A stretch of 32,903 nucleotides of DNA from Bacteroidales bacterium (GTDB taxonomy: Bacteria > Bacteroidota > Bacteroidia > Bacteroidales > UBA3824): positions 1 to 32,903 of the forward strand of contig JAFYFR010000019.1 in NCBI GenBank assembly GCA_017543645.1. The letters run 5' to 3'. Made by a program: the position numbers and the translations under genes. Shown here one piece after another: positions 7,115-14,965 of the stretch. Position 1 is the stretch's first letter. Every line of letters starts with the position of its first letter. Under the pieces are notes generated by a model. It did not search any database. It saw only the letters and a program-made list of their open reading frames with translations, and was not told where the DNA came from.

Positions 7115-7303
7115 ATGGAAGACAAGAAAAGCCAGCAAGCCGACCTCCAAAACAAAAGGGGAATGATGTTTCTGACAGGACTATTAATAGCTTTCGGATT
7201 GATTTACATAGTGTTAAACTACGAAACACCGAAAGTTGAGACAGAAGAAACCACAGTAGAAATTCCCGGAATAGAAATCATAAATCTATCCGCGAAACCT
7301 TAA
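7115..7303 (+). CDS. Small membrane protein resembling only the N-terminus of TonB
   Basis: A 62-residue protein that starts 12 bp after the M56 gene. Its opening MEDKKSQQADLQNKR parallels MEEKKSKEADLEGKR of the downstream TonB and MEQKKSEKANLQSKK of the upstream one. One TM helix (about residues 17-36, MFLTGLLIAFGLIYIVLNY) is followed by an acidic ectodomain stub ending in EIPGIEIINLSAKP. The EIPxxxI part also resembles the EIPITR segment after the TM helix of both TonBs. It lacks the Pro-rich linker and C-terminal domain. It may be a degraded TonB copy or a working microprotein that competes for ExbBD; the sequence does not decide. Confidence 0.6.
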   Translation: MEDKKSQQADLQNKRGMMFLTGLLIAFGLIYIVLNYETPKVETEETTVEIPGIEIINLSAKP

Positions 7304-7408
7304 GTTAAATAAATATTAAAAAAAATTTGCGTATAAAAATAAAACACAATAATTTTACACGCCTGAAAAATTAGTAAACTTTAATATAAATTCTAAAAGC
7401 ATAATAAA

Positions 7409-8098
7409 ATGGAAGAAAAAAAATCAAAAGAAGCCGACCTCGAAGGTAAAAGGTTAGTATTCTTTGAAATCGGATGCATACTCACCCTGCTGGCAGTATG
7501 GGGCGCATTCGAGTTCAGCACAAGAGCCGAAAAAGCAGAAGACCTTGGTACTGTAAGTTTCCAAGAAGACATTGTGGAAGAAATTCCTATCACCCGTCAG
7601 GAGCAGATAGAGCTTCCCCCTCCCCCGCCGCAGCAGACCGTTGCCGACATCATCGAGGTAGTTGACGACAAAATCGAAATCAACGACGACCTCACAATCA
7701 ACGAGGCAGACGAGAACACCGCAGTAGAGATTCAAGAAATCGTTGAGGTTGCTCCCGTAGAAGAAGTTGAAGAAGAAGCCGCTCCCTTCGTTATCGTTGA
7801 GGACATGCCCGAGTTCAAAGGCGGAGACAAAGCTCTTCTCAAATACATCGCCGACCACGTGGTTTATCCCGAAATGGCAAAAGAAAACGATATTCAGGGA
7901 ACAGTTTACGTAGGATTCGTTGTAAACGAAAAAGGTAAAGTCACCAACGTAAGCATCCTGCGTGGAGTTGACCCGCTGTTAGACAAGGAGGCGGTAAAAG
8001 TTATCGAAGGACTGCCCGACTGGAAACCCGGTAAACAATCAGGAAAAAACGTAAAAGTTAGAATGCAGGTTCCTATCAAATTCCAGCTTGCCAACTAA
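7409..8098 (+). CDS. TonB family energy transducer, second copy
   Basis: A 229-residue paralogue of the protein at 4609-5292. It has one TM helix (about residues 17-36, FFEIGCILTLLAVWGAFEF), a Pro-rich stretch (IELPPPPPQQT), a strongly acidic linker (VEEVEEEAAP), and a C-terminal TonB domain starting near EDMPEFKGGDKALLKY and continuing YPEMAKENDIQGTVYVGFV. The full EFKGGDKALLKY entry is the common form in Bacteroidota. It would couple ExbBD to TonB-dependent receptors such as the one at 15833-18514, though any pairing is inference. A 105-bp AT-rich gap separates it from the 62-residue gene. I find no convincing promoter there, so it may be cotranscribed. A strong terminator follows. Confidence 0.93.
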   Translation: MEEKKSKEADLEGKRLVFFEIGCILTLLAVWGAFEFSTRAEKAEDLGTVSFQEDIVEEIPITRQEQIELPPPPPQQTVADIIEVVDDKIEINDDLTINEADENTAVEIQEIVEVAPVEEVEEEAAPFVIVEDMPEFKGGDKALLKYIADHVVYPEMAKENDIQGTVYVGFVVNEKGKVTNVSILRGVDPLLDKEAVKVIEGLPDWKPGKQSGKNVKVRMQVPIKFQLAN

Positions 8099-8113
8099 CA
8101 CACAAGACATTAC

Positions 8114-8146
8114 AAAAAAGAGGTTGATGTTCAACCTCTTTTTTTT
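8114..8146 (+). terminator. Rho-independent terminator after the TonB cluster
   Basis: AGAGGTTGA (8119-8127) pairs perfectly with TCAACCTCT (8131-8139) around a 3-nt loop. A run of T follows to 8146 and a run of A precedes the stem. It lies 15 bp after the TonB stop and ends the 4609-8098 cluster. Confidence 0.88.
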
Positions 8147-8228
8147 GTAAAAAAAACCGACACAAAAAACCGCAGATTCAAAAAAAATTCGTATTATTAT
8201 AGTCGAAAATTTTAGCAACATACCTATC

Positions 8229-9053
8229 ATGACAGCCAACCAGAGACCTATAATAGTACCTTGGGATTATTCCGAAAAGGCAGAATTCGCCCTCCAGCAC
8301 GCTATAGTCATCGCCAAAACCATCAACACAGAAATAATACTCGTCCACATTGTTAAACGCGATTCCGAAACAGAGGCGCACAAACAAAAGCTCGCTGCCA
8401 TCTGCCAAAATATCAAGGAGCAGAACCATATAGAAATCACATATCGAGTAAAAGCCGGCAACATCTTCACCGAAATCACCAACGTAATAGCAGAAACCGA
8501 CGCACTTATCGCATTCATGGGGACGCACGGCATGAAAGGATTTCAAAAAATAACCGGCAGCTGGGCGTTGAAAGTTATCGCAGGCTCTAAAGCTCCGTTC
8601 ATCGTAGTTCAAGACCGTCCGCAGCCCAATGCCGACATCACCAAAATAGTTGTTCCGCTTGACTTCAAGCTCGAAGAACGCGAAAAACTCGTCTGGACAA
8701 GCTTTATAGCGAGCCTCACCAAATGCAAATTTTTCATCTGCTACACCGAAAACAGCGACCAAATTATCCAGAAACGCACCTTGGGAAACATCAAAGCTGC
8801 CATAAGTTATTTGGAAAGCGAGGGAATCAACTACGAGCTGCACAAGCTCCCGGGCGACAACAGCAATGCCAAAGAGACCATCCAGTTCGCAAAAAAAATC
8901 GGAAGCGGGATGATTATCATTATGACAACCAAAAACATAACGTTTCAAGACTACGTGCTTGGCGCCGACGAACAGCTGATTATCGCCAACGATAGCAAAA
9001 TACCTGTAATGTGCGTAAATCCGAGTCCCGACATTAAAATTAATAAGACATAA
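8229..9053 (+). CDS. Universal stress protein, two tandem UspA domains
   Basis: A 274-residue cytoplasmic protein. Residues 4-132 form the first UspA domain, starting IIVPWDYSEKAEFALQHA. It includes the nucleotide-binding signature GTHGMKGFQKITGSWA followed by APFIVVQD, so this half probably binds ATP. Residues 140-270 form a second UspA-like domain (IVVPLDFKLEEREKL, then IPVMCVNPS), but its glycine signature is degenerate (LGADEQLI), so it probably does not bind nucleotide in the same way. Such proteins adjust stress survival; the exact role is unknown. It stands alone after the terminator at 8146 and before the pdxA promoter. The ATG directly precedes the first beta strand, which supports the start. 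Confidence 0.9.
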   Translation: MTANQRPIIVPWDYSEKAEFALQHAIVIAKTINTEIILVHIVKRDSETEAHKQKLAAICQNIKEQNHIEITYRVKAGNIFTEITNVIAETDALIAFMGTHGMKGFQKITGSWALKVIAGSKAPFIVVQDRPQPNADITKIVVPLDFKLEEREKLVWTSFIASLTKCKFFICYTENSDQIIQKRTLGNIKAAISYLESEGINYELHKLPGDNSNAKETIQFAKKIGSGMIIIMTTKNITFQDYVLGADEQLIIANDSKIPVMCVNPSPDIKINKT

Positions 9054-9074
9054 AAGTTCATTATCAGTTTTTGT

Positions 9075-9104
9075 TTGGATTTTACAAAATATTATATACC
9101 TTTG
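9075..9104 (+). promoter_or_regulatory. Bacteroidota-type promoter for pdxA-dtd-deoC
   Basis: TTG at 9075-9077, a 19-bp spacer, then TACCTTTG at 9097-9104, a full match to TAnnTTTG. The leader before the pdxA ATG at 9132 would be about 20 nt. Confidence 0.65.
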
Positions 9105-9131
9105 TATTTGAATATAAACTGAATAATAGAA

Positions 9132-10202
9132 ATGGACAAAACTGAAAACAACAAATACGTCATCGGTATCACACAAGGCGATATCAACGGCATCAACTAC
9201 GAAATCATCATCAAAGCCCTCGCAGACCCTGCGCTTTACGACAACTGCACAATTGTAATTTACGGCTCGCCCAAGGCAATAGCGTTTCACCGCAAATCGT
9301 TCGACCTGCCGCAAATCAACTTCAACGCAGCCAAAAACGCAACAGAACTCGTCCCCAACAAAATCAACCTCATCAACATCGGCGACGAAAACGTAAGGGT
9401 GGAACTCGGCACAAGCACTGTAGCCGCTGGCGAATATGCCGCTACTGCTTTGCAAATGGCTGTGAGCGACCTCAAGCAAGGACTAATCGACATCCTCGTT
9501 ACCGCGCCCATCAACAAAAACAACGTCAACGAGGCAGGTCTCAAAATTCCCGGACACACCGAGTTTCTCGCGCAGAATTTTAACTCCAACGACTATCTCA
9601 TGCTCATGACATCCGACGACTTAAAAATCGGAGTTGTAACAGGTCATGTGCCGCTCAAAGATGTGGCAAGCGAAATCACACCACAGAAAATCATGCAGAA
9701 ACTCCGCATAATCAACCGTTCGCTCCGTGAAGACTTCACCATCCGCCGCCCCAAAATCGCGGTGCTTGGGCTCAATCCACACTCCGGCGACAACGGCGTG
9801 ATAGGCAACGAGGAAAAGGAAATCATCATGCCTGCATTAAAACAGGCCGAGGAAGAGGGCATCACTTGTTTCGGTCCCTACCCTGCCGACGGATTTTTCG
9901 CAGCCGAACTATACAAAAAGTTCGATGCTGTGCTGGCAATGTACCACGACCAAGGTCTTATCCCATTTAAGATTATCGCAAAAAACAAAGGCATCAACTA
10001 CACCGCAGGTCTGCCCATTGTTCGCACCTCGCCCGACCACGGAACTGCCTACGACATAGCTGGCAAATGCATTGCCGACGAGACATCGCTCAAAGAGGCC
10101 ATCTACACAGGCATCAAGATTTGGCAGAACCGACAGCTGCTCAAAGGCATCAACCCATTGAAAAAGATGACTGTTACCGAATCTGACAAAAAAATCTGCT
10201 AA
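9132..10202 (+). CDS. pdxA: 4-hydroxythreonine-4-phosphate dehydrogenase
   Basis: A 356-residue enzyme of the DXP-dependent pyridoxal-phosphate pathway. It oxidises 4-phosphohydroxy-L-threonine with NAD, and the product condenses with deoxyxylulose phosphate at PdxJ. The N-terminal motif is GITQGDINGINYEIIIKAL. The three metal-ligand histidines lie in GHTEFLA (H142), MYHDQGLIPFK (H272) and TSPDHGTAYD (H303). LVTAPINK is also typical. The length is slightly above the usual 330, owing to a short N-terminal extension and C-terminal tail. GINYEI replaces the more common GIGPEI. It is followed after 3 bp by dtd, with which it probably shares a transcript. Confidence 0.95.
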   Translation: MDKTENNKYVIGITQGDINGINYEIIIKALADPALYDNCTIVIYGSPKAIAFHRKSFDLPQINFNAAKNATELVPNKINLINIGDENVRVELGTSTVAAGEYAATALQMAVSDLKQGLIDILVTAPINKNNVNEAGLKIPGHTEFLAQNFNSNDYLMLMTSDDLKIGVVTGHVPLKDVASEITPQKIMQKLRIINRSLREDFTIRRPKIAVLGLNPHSGDNGVIGNEEKEIIMPALKQAEEEGITCFGPYPADGFFAAELYKKFDAVLAMYHDQGLIPFKIIAKNKGINYTAGLPIVRTSPDHGTAYDIAGKCIADETSLKEAIYTGIKIWQNRQLLKGINPLKKMTVTESDKKIC

Positions 10203-10205
10203 CAA

Positions 10206-10658
10206 GTGAAAATAGTAATACAAAGGGTAACACAAGCATCGGTAACAATCGACGGCAAGGTCAAAGGCGAAATCCAGAACGGTTTCATGATTCTTGCCGG
10301 ATTTGTAAACGACGACACCGAGGAGGACTTGGAATGGATAGCGTCGAAAACCGTTGGGCTGAGGATTTTCAACGACCATAACGGCGTAATGAACCTCTCT
10401 ATCAAAGATACCGGCGGCGACATACTGCTAATCAGCCAGTTCACACTTCACGCTCTCACCAAGAAGGGAAACCGTCCTTCGTATATCGAGGCTGCCAAGG
10501 CTGAAATATCTAAACCGCTATATCTCAAATTTATAGACACCATGGAAAACGCGCTCGGCAAACCTATCCAAACCGGCGAATTTGGTGCCGACATGAAGGT
10601 AAGCCTCACTAACGACGGGCCTGTTACCATTATCATCGACTCAAAAAACAAAAAATAA
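10206..10658 (+). CDS. dtd: D-aminoacyl-tRNA deacylase
   Basis: A 150-residue enzyme that hydrolyses D-amino acids (and mischarged glycine) from tRNA. The start is GTG at 10206. Translation from it gives MKIVIQRVTQASVTIDG, exactly the family opening, and no ATG fits. The catalytic signatures are SQFTLHALTKKGNRPSY (SQFTL motif) and NDGPVTIIID (Gly-cisPro motif). The length is normal for the homodimeric cytoplasmic enzyme. It lies 3 bp after pdxA and 25 bp before deoC, so the three probably form one operon. In some Bacteroidota dtd is also close to deoC. Confidence 0.95.
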   Translation: MKIVIQRVTQASVTIDGKVKGEIQNGFMILAGFVNDDTEEDLEWIASKTVGLRIFNDHNGVMNLSIKDTGGDILLISQFTLHALTKKGNRPSYIEAAKAEISKPLYLKFIDTMENALGKPIQTGEFGADMKVSLTNDGPVTIIIDSKNKK

Positions 10659-10683
10659 TCAACGACATAAAACAAAAAATACC

Positions 10684-11529
10684 ATGAAAGATTTCTCATA
10701 CGAACGCCACGGCTCAGAACTCATAAACTCGCGACTCTGCGTTATCGAAAACCGCACGCTCAGAAACCTCACTCGCGCAAACCTCAGGAAACTGCACTCC
10801 TGCATAGACCTCACAAGCCTCAGCAACGCCGACAACAACAACAGCATCGCCGACTTTGTGATGAATGTCAACACTTTCAAAGAAAACCATCCAGATATTC
10901 CCAATGTAGCCGGCATCTGTGTATATCCCAAGTTTGTCTCGGTGGTTAAAAAGCTGCTCACCGTTCCCACAGTAAAAATAGTTTCGGTAGCTGGCGCGTT
11001 TCCACACTCGCAGACATTCGAAGAGGTTCAGCTCCGCGAAATAGAACTCGCAGTGGAAGCCGGAGCAGATGAAATCGACGTAGTAATCAACGCCGGTGAA
11101 ATCATCGACGATAACGGCAACAAGGCTCTCGCCACCCTCAAAAACATGAAAAAGGCTTGCGGCGACGCACACCTCAAAGTAATACTTGAAACGGGCGCAT
11201 ACTCTTACGATGCCGACATCTACGACGCCGCCATAATAGCCATGAAAGCCGGAGCAAACTTTATCAAGACCTCAACAGGCAAGATGGAACCTGCCGCCAC
11301 ACCCAAGGCAGCGCTCATAATGGCAGTGGCTATCAAGGACTACGAACGCGCCACAGGAGCAAAAGTCGGCTTGAAACCAGCAGGAGGCATACGCACTGCC
11401 GAACAGGCTCTCACATACTTTACCATTGTAAAAGAGATTCTCGGCGAAGATCGCATAACACCAGAGTATTTCCGTATCGGTGCAACAAGTCTTTCGGGTG
11501 CGCTCATCAAAGAGATTAAAAAGCTATAA
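10684..11529 (+). CDS. deoC: Deoxyribose-phosphate aldolase
   Basis: A 281-residue class I aldolase that splits 2-deoxyribose 5-phosphate into acetaldehyde and glyceraldehyde 3-phosphate during deoxynucleoside breakdown. The Schiff-base lysine is K195 in ANFIKTSTGK. The proton-relay lysine is K231 in VGLKPAGGIRT. VAGAFPHSQ and GADEIDVVINAG are further family signatures. It is somewhat longer than the 250-260 residue short form, with an N-terminal helical extension from about residue 1 to 55. It is the last gene of the pdxA-dtd-deoC unit. It converges on the minus-strand anti-sigma-like gene with only 16 bp between, and I see no clear terminator there. Confidence 0.95.
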   Translation: MKDFSYERHGSELINSRLCVIENRTLRNLTRANLRKLHSCIDLTSLSNADNNNSIADFVMNVNTFKENHPDIPNVAGICVYPKFVSVVKKLLTVPTVKIVSVAGAFPHSQTFEEVQLREIELAVEAGADEIDVVINAGEIIDDNGNKALATLKNMKKACGDAHLKVILETGAYSYDADIYDAAIIAMKAGANFIKTSTGKMEPAATPKAALIMAVAIKDYERATGAKVGLKPAGGIRTAEQALTYFTIVKEILGEDRITPEYFRIGATSLSGALIKEIKKL

Positions 11530-11545
11530 CAGCCTCTCCCCCGCC

Positions 11546-12598
11546 CTACCGCGACCAAACGCGCAGTTCCCTGTTGCCAATCAGCAGCGAGACACCGTCT
11601 TTGCGGCCGTTCTCGTCGTGCGAAAAACAGATTTTGGGATTCTGACGCTCCTTAAAACGGCGGCGGAGGCTTATCGTCTCCTCTTTGAGCTCGGCAAAAC
11701 CCTGTTCGCCAATAAAATCCACCGACACATGCGGCCTGTAGTTGTCAGATTGGTCAATACTGCTCCTGTCTACAACTATGGGCTGCAGTGTTTCTTCTGG
11801 ATAACTGACTACCGACTGGTGGATATTGGCAAGACAAATTTCAAAATCAATTGTATCTTCTTGTTTTAAAACTTGATGAGCAGAAAGTGCTATATCAGTT
11901 TTTTCCGAATTTGCAAGACTTTGATTGGTTGGCTGATACTTGATTTGCCGAGATGTGAATTGCTGGGATGTGGATTGAGCGGTAATAATAATATTTGGAG
12001 TATCGGTCAACTGTGGTTCAGACACTTCGCGACTGTTAAATTCCAAAGCAATCACGCCCGACATTTGTGATGATTTGATGTCGAATTGAGGTGCATAAAA
12101 CACCCTCGCCATAAAGAAAAAAGCCGAAACCGCCGCCGCTGCTGCAAGAGCATACCATAGCGGACGGATTCGGCTGCGTTTGAGTGTTTGTTTATATGGA
12201 CATTGTAAATCTTTGTTATCTTGAATCTTACAGTTGGAATACAAAACTGCGGAAGATAGGTTGACATCGTTGTTTAGCACCAAACGGCAGTATTCGTCGC
12301 GTTCCGATTTAGTGGCAATCTCCTCAGTAACAAGCACGGCGAGACGGTCGAAATAGGGTGTTGACATATCATCGAAATCCGAAGTGTGTTTCAACTTCTC
12401 GGCAAACTCGGGGTCGATAGTCATTGAAGCGTTCTTCTCTATTTCAGCATCAATAGCCGAGCGGTATTCGTCAAACAGCTGACGGAAGGCGGCGTTATGC
12501 GCAATGGCGTGTTCCAATTCCAACGACTGCAGAACGTTAAGCGCACCGTCGAAATAGTCTACAATCAAAGCCTCAATATTTTCGCTGTTAATCTTCAT
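11546..12598 (-). CDS. Single-TM anti-sigma-like protein
   Basis: A 350-residue protein without a recognised Pfam-type domain. The N-terminal 145 residues are acidic, helical and presumably cytoplasmic (IEALIVDYFDGALNVLQSLELEHAI resembles the start of Bacteroidota anti-sigma and zf-HC2-like proteins). A TM helix follows at about residues 147-167 (WYALAAAAAVSAFFFMARVF), then about 180 Ser/Thr/Gln-rich residues outside the membrane. Its start overlaps the stop of the ECF sigma gene by ATGA, the classic layout for a sigma/anti-sigma pair. This position is the main evidence for the role. I see no FecR domain. What the periplasmic part senses is unknown; the barrel protein upstream in the operon is one possibility. 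Confidence 0.7.
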   Translation of the reverse strand: MKINSENIEALIVDYFDGALNVLQSLELEHAIAHNAAFRQLFDEYRSAIDAEIEKNASMTIDPEFAEKLKHTSDFDDMSTPYFDRLAVLVTEEIATKSERDEYCRLVLNNDVNLSSAVLYSNCKIQDNKDLQCPYKQTLKRSRIRPLWYALAAAAAVSAFFFMARVFYAPQFDIKSSQMSGVIALEFNSREVSEPQLTDTPNIIITAQSTSQQFTSRQIKYQPTNQSLANSEKTDIALSAHQVLKQEDTIDFEICLANIHQSVVSYPEETLQPIVVDRSSIDQSDNYRPHVSVDFIGEQGFAELKEETISLRRRFKERQNPKICFSHDENGRKDGVSLLIGNRELRVWSR

Positions 12599-13104
12599 GA
12601 CAACTCCTCCAAATCTGCGTGTGAACGAATACCCGTTTTTTCTAAATACTGTTTCAAGAAAACCCTTCCCCTAAAAATATATACCTTAACCTGAGCAAGC
12701 GACAAACCAGTGATTTCGGCAATTTCCTGATACTGATAGCCTTGGATGTCGCGCAAAAGAATCACGCTCCTCTGCTCGGGTTTCATTGTCTGCAATGCTT
12801 GTTGAAGTATTTCTTGAACTCCAGTATATTGGTTAAAAGCGTTTTGTGGAATATTTACTGACTGTTCCAAATCAGATGTGCGCCTGTCCCTGCGGATATG
12901 GTCAATCATAGCGTTATAAGCACAGCGGAAAAGGTAAGCTTTTGCCTTTTGCGCGTCCAAATCGCCGTGCGCACGCCATAGTTTCTCAAAAGAATCCTGC
13001 ACAAGGTCTTTAACAGCAGCCTCGTCATGTACAGACTTCATCAGAAACCTGAACACAAAGTCAGCGTATTGGTCAACGCATCTGTTATAATCTGCTACAG
13101 TCAT
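12595..13104 (-). CDS. ECF-family RNA polymerase sigma factor
   Basis: A 169-residue sigma-70 family factor of the ECF group. Region 2 spans about residues 8-75 (DEAAVKDLVQDSFEKLWRAH, then AYLFRCAYNAMIDHIRRDRR). Region 4 spans about 105-155 (MKPEQRSVILLRDIQGYQYQEIAEITG, then LAQVKVYIFRGRVFLKQYL), with the HTH that reads the -35 element. There is no region 3, as expected for ECF factors. It lies 12 bp after the outer-membrane protein gene and overlaps the anti-sigma-like gene by 4 bp, so all three are probably cotranscribed. Free sigma would be held by the membrane partner until an envelope signal arrives. Targets are unknown. Confidence 0.92.
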   Translation of the reverse strand: MTVADYNRCVDQYADFVFRFLMKSVHDEAAVKDLVQDSFEKLWRAHGDLDAQKAKAYLFRCAYNAMIDHIRRDRRTSDLEQSVNIPQNAFNQYTGVQEILQQALQTMKPEQRSVILLRDIQGYQYQEIAEITGLSLAQVKVYIFRGRVFLKQYLEKTGIRSHADLEELS

Positions 13105-13116
13105 TAATTCAATATT

Positions 13117-14229
13117 TTAAAAACCCCATTTCACGCCCAACGAAAAAGGATACAATTCAGGGCCGTGTCCCTCCTTGAATAGCTGCACAGGCTGGTATTC
13201 GCCAAACACCTGAACGCATCCGTAGCCTACGCCGCCAATAAACGAGTATTTGAACAGATTGGTCTCAAACGGGTCGCGCTTGGTATCTTTCCTACGGTCA
13301 CCTTCCACATGGTAAATCTGCTTTGTACGGCTTCCAATACGGATTCCGCCCATCACACCGGCGTTAAAAAAGAACTTTCTGTGCCCCACAGTCGAAAATT
13401 CAAACACCAAAGGCATGTTAAAGTGCATAATTCTGTAATTAAAGCGTTTGAAATACTCCGAAACGGTATGGTCATAGTCGGCGGTAACAACATGGTCTAC
13501 CACCACGAGGTCGAAATGCTCACGGAACGAATAATGGTTAATCTGCAGCGCAAAACCCGTTACCAATCCGAAGTTCTTTGAAAAAGGCACAACAAAGTCG
13601 TTGAAATATATAGAGAAGTCCAACGAGCGGCTCTCGTTCAACGAGAAATACTGGGCATCGGCAGGAGCTTCGTACTTGCCGTCCTTGTTAAGCAGGCCGT
13701 TGATACCGAGGAATAATCCCGAAAGATGACCTGTGAACTCGCGGTGCTTGTTTGTAAACACTCCGTCAAAGTGGCTGCCAGCTACCGAACCCGAACCGTC
13801 GCCGTTAAGTATCCTTTCGCCGTTGACCTCAACAGTTACCGACGATCCAGCCACACGTTTGTAAATCTTCACCGAATTTCCGTTGCGGTTAAGCTCCACG
13901 CGGTTAGAAAAATCGTTGATCAATCCGCTGTTGTCAATTGCCTCAATTGCGATGTCAATTTTTCGGAGAGTAGAGTCGATATCGCGGATTCCAGCCTCGA
14001 GAGCCGAAATACGTCCGTTATCAAGTTGGGTTGTGTTAGATGGAGACTGAATTTCATTGATACGGGTCTGGAAATCGGCACGCCCCGAAAGAAGTTCGGC
14101 CTTGCGGGTAACAAGATTTGTCTTAGCCTCCATAAGGATACCGCCCACATTGTCCTGAGCTGCGGTTTCAAAAGCGGCGCACATATTAATAATAACAGCC
14201 GCAACAATCATAGATATAATCTTTTTCAT
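13117..14229 (-). CDS. Outer-membrane beta-barrel protein with coiled-coil region
   Basis: A 370-residue secreted protein. I place the start at the ATG 14227-14229 because it gives a signal peptide (MKKIISMIVAAVIINMCAAF...TAAQ). The frame stays open upstream to 14529, but that part overlaps the divergent sigma gene. After cleavage, residues about 35-95 are helical and heptad-like (a short coiled coil). The rest has alternating, aromatic-rich strands typical of an 8-12-stranded barrel and ends in FSLGVKWGF, with the C-terminal Phe common for Bam-inserted barrels. It resembles PorT-like outer membrane beta-barrel proteins without a specific family match. It is first in an operon with an ECF sigma factor and its anti-sigma-like partner, and might be the sensor or a target. 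Confidence 0.78.
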   Translation of the reverse strand: MKKIISMIVAAVIINMCAAFETAAQDNVGGILMEAKTNLVTRKAELLSGRADFQTRINEIQSPSNTTQLDNGRISALEAGIRDIDSTLRKIDIAIEAIDNSGLINDFSNRVELNRNGNSVKIYKRVAGSSVTVEVNGERILNGDGSGSVAGSHFDGVFTNKHREFTGHLSGLFLGINGLLNKDGKYEAPADAQYFSLNESRSLDFSIYFNDFVVPFSKNFGLVTGFALQINHYSFREHFDLVVVDHVVTADYDHTVSEYFKRFNYRIMHFNMPLVFEFSTVGHRKFFFNAGVMGGIRIGSRTKQIYHVEGDRRKDTKRDPFETNLFKYSFIGGVGYGCVQVFGEYQPVQLFKEGHGPELYPFSLGVKWGF

Positions 14230-14274
14230 AGTTTTGAGTTTTTGATTTTTGCACATAAGACGCACAATCCTCAG

Positions 14275-14308
14275 CAAAGTTACAACCATAGCGAAAAAAA
14301 ATTTGCAA
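14275..14308 (-). promoter_or_regulatory. Promoter candidate for the barrel-sigma-anti-sigma operon
   Basis: On the minus strand TAACTTTG (14282-14275) matches TAnnTTTG exactly. A TTG lies at 14308-14306 with a 23-bp spacer, longer than the usual 19-21. The leader to the ATG at 14229 would be about 40 nt. The -7 box is good and the upstream element uncertain. Confidence 0.45.
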
Positions 14309-14333
14309 TTCTGATAAAAAAATCTTAACTTTA
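14303..14333 (+). promoter_or_regulatory. Promoter candidate for the sigma-FecR-receptor operon
   Basis: TTG at 14303-14305, a 20-bp spacer and TAACTTTA at 14326-14333, one base from TAnnTTTG. Transcription would start about 15-20 nt before the ATG at 14357. It interleaves with the divergent minus-strand promoter, so the two operons share a compact control region. Confidence 0.5.
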
Positions 14334-14356
14334 CAGCGGAAACAACTTCACCCGAA

Positions 14357-14866
14357 ATGGAACTAAGCGAACGCGAATTTGAAAAACTGTTTAAAGACAA
14401 TTTTGTAGCGATAACAATATACAGCAAAAAAATAGTGCAGGACACCGACACAGCCAAAGACCTTGCACACAGGTGTTTTGTAAAGGTTTGGGAAAAGCGC
14501 GAAACACTGCCGCAAGACAGCAACCTCAAAGCTCTGCTCTACCGCATAGCGCGCAACCTGTCGATCAACTATGTGCGCGACCATAAAAAATTCACCACCG
14601 ACGAAACGCTGCCCAGCTACGAAAGCGAAAACACATACGCCGACAACGATATAGTGGCAAGCGAGCTCGAAGCAGCAGTGGTGGACACGCTAAAGCACAT
14701 GCCCGAAAAAAGCCGGACAGTGTTTATGCTAAGCCGTTACGAAAAACTCACAAACCCGAAAATATCGGAGAAACTCGGCATAAGTATCAAGACCGTGGAA
14801 GCACACATCACCACTGCACTCAAATTGCTGAGAAAAAAAATTTTCGGAATTGAGAAAAAAACTTAA
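14357..14866 (+). CDS. ECF-family RNA polymerase sigma factor (FecI-like)
   Basis: A 169-residue ECF sigma factor. Region 2 is at about residues 10-75 (DTAKDLAHRCFVKVWEKRE, then ALLYRIARNLSINYVRDHKK). Region 4 is at about 110-160 (LKHMPEKSRTVFMLSRYEKLTNPKISEKLG, then KTVEAHITTALKLLRKKIF). The sequence is distinct from the minus-strand sigma factor and is of the Bacteroidota sigma-70-family type paired with FecR. Its neighbours are FecR (100 bp downstream) and a TonB-dependent receptor with an STN domain, so it probably activates receptor expression when the receptor signals through FecR. The start gives the standard MELSEREFEKLF opening. Confidence 0.92.
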   Translation: MELSEREFEKLFKDNFVAITIYSKKIVQDTDTAKDLAHRCFVKVWEKRETLPQDSNLKALLYRIARNLSINYVRDHKKFTTDETLPSYESENTYADNDIVASELEAAVVDTLKHMPEKSRTVFMLSRYEKLTNPKISEKLGISIKTVEAHITTALKLLRKKIFGIEKKT

Positions 14867-14965
14867 AAAATTATTTAGGGTAAAAGCCTATACTTGTGTT
14901 AATAATTGTGAGATGAAATATGTAAAACAAACTAATACCAATACTTTTAAAAAAACCAAATTAAA

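Noticed and set aside
8178..9479. 433-residue open frame on the minus strand
   Set aside because: It lies antisense to the universal stress protein and pdxA, both with clear family motifs. Its Phe/Val/Asp-rich sequence is typical of an antisense shadow.
14230..14529. Upstream extension of the barrel protein frame
   Set aside because: It overlaps the divergent sigma gene and its promoter, and the internal ATG at 14229 begins a proper signal peptide.
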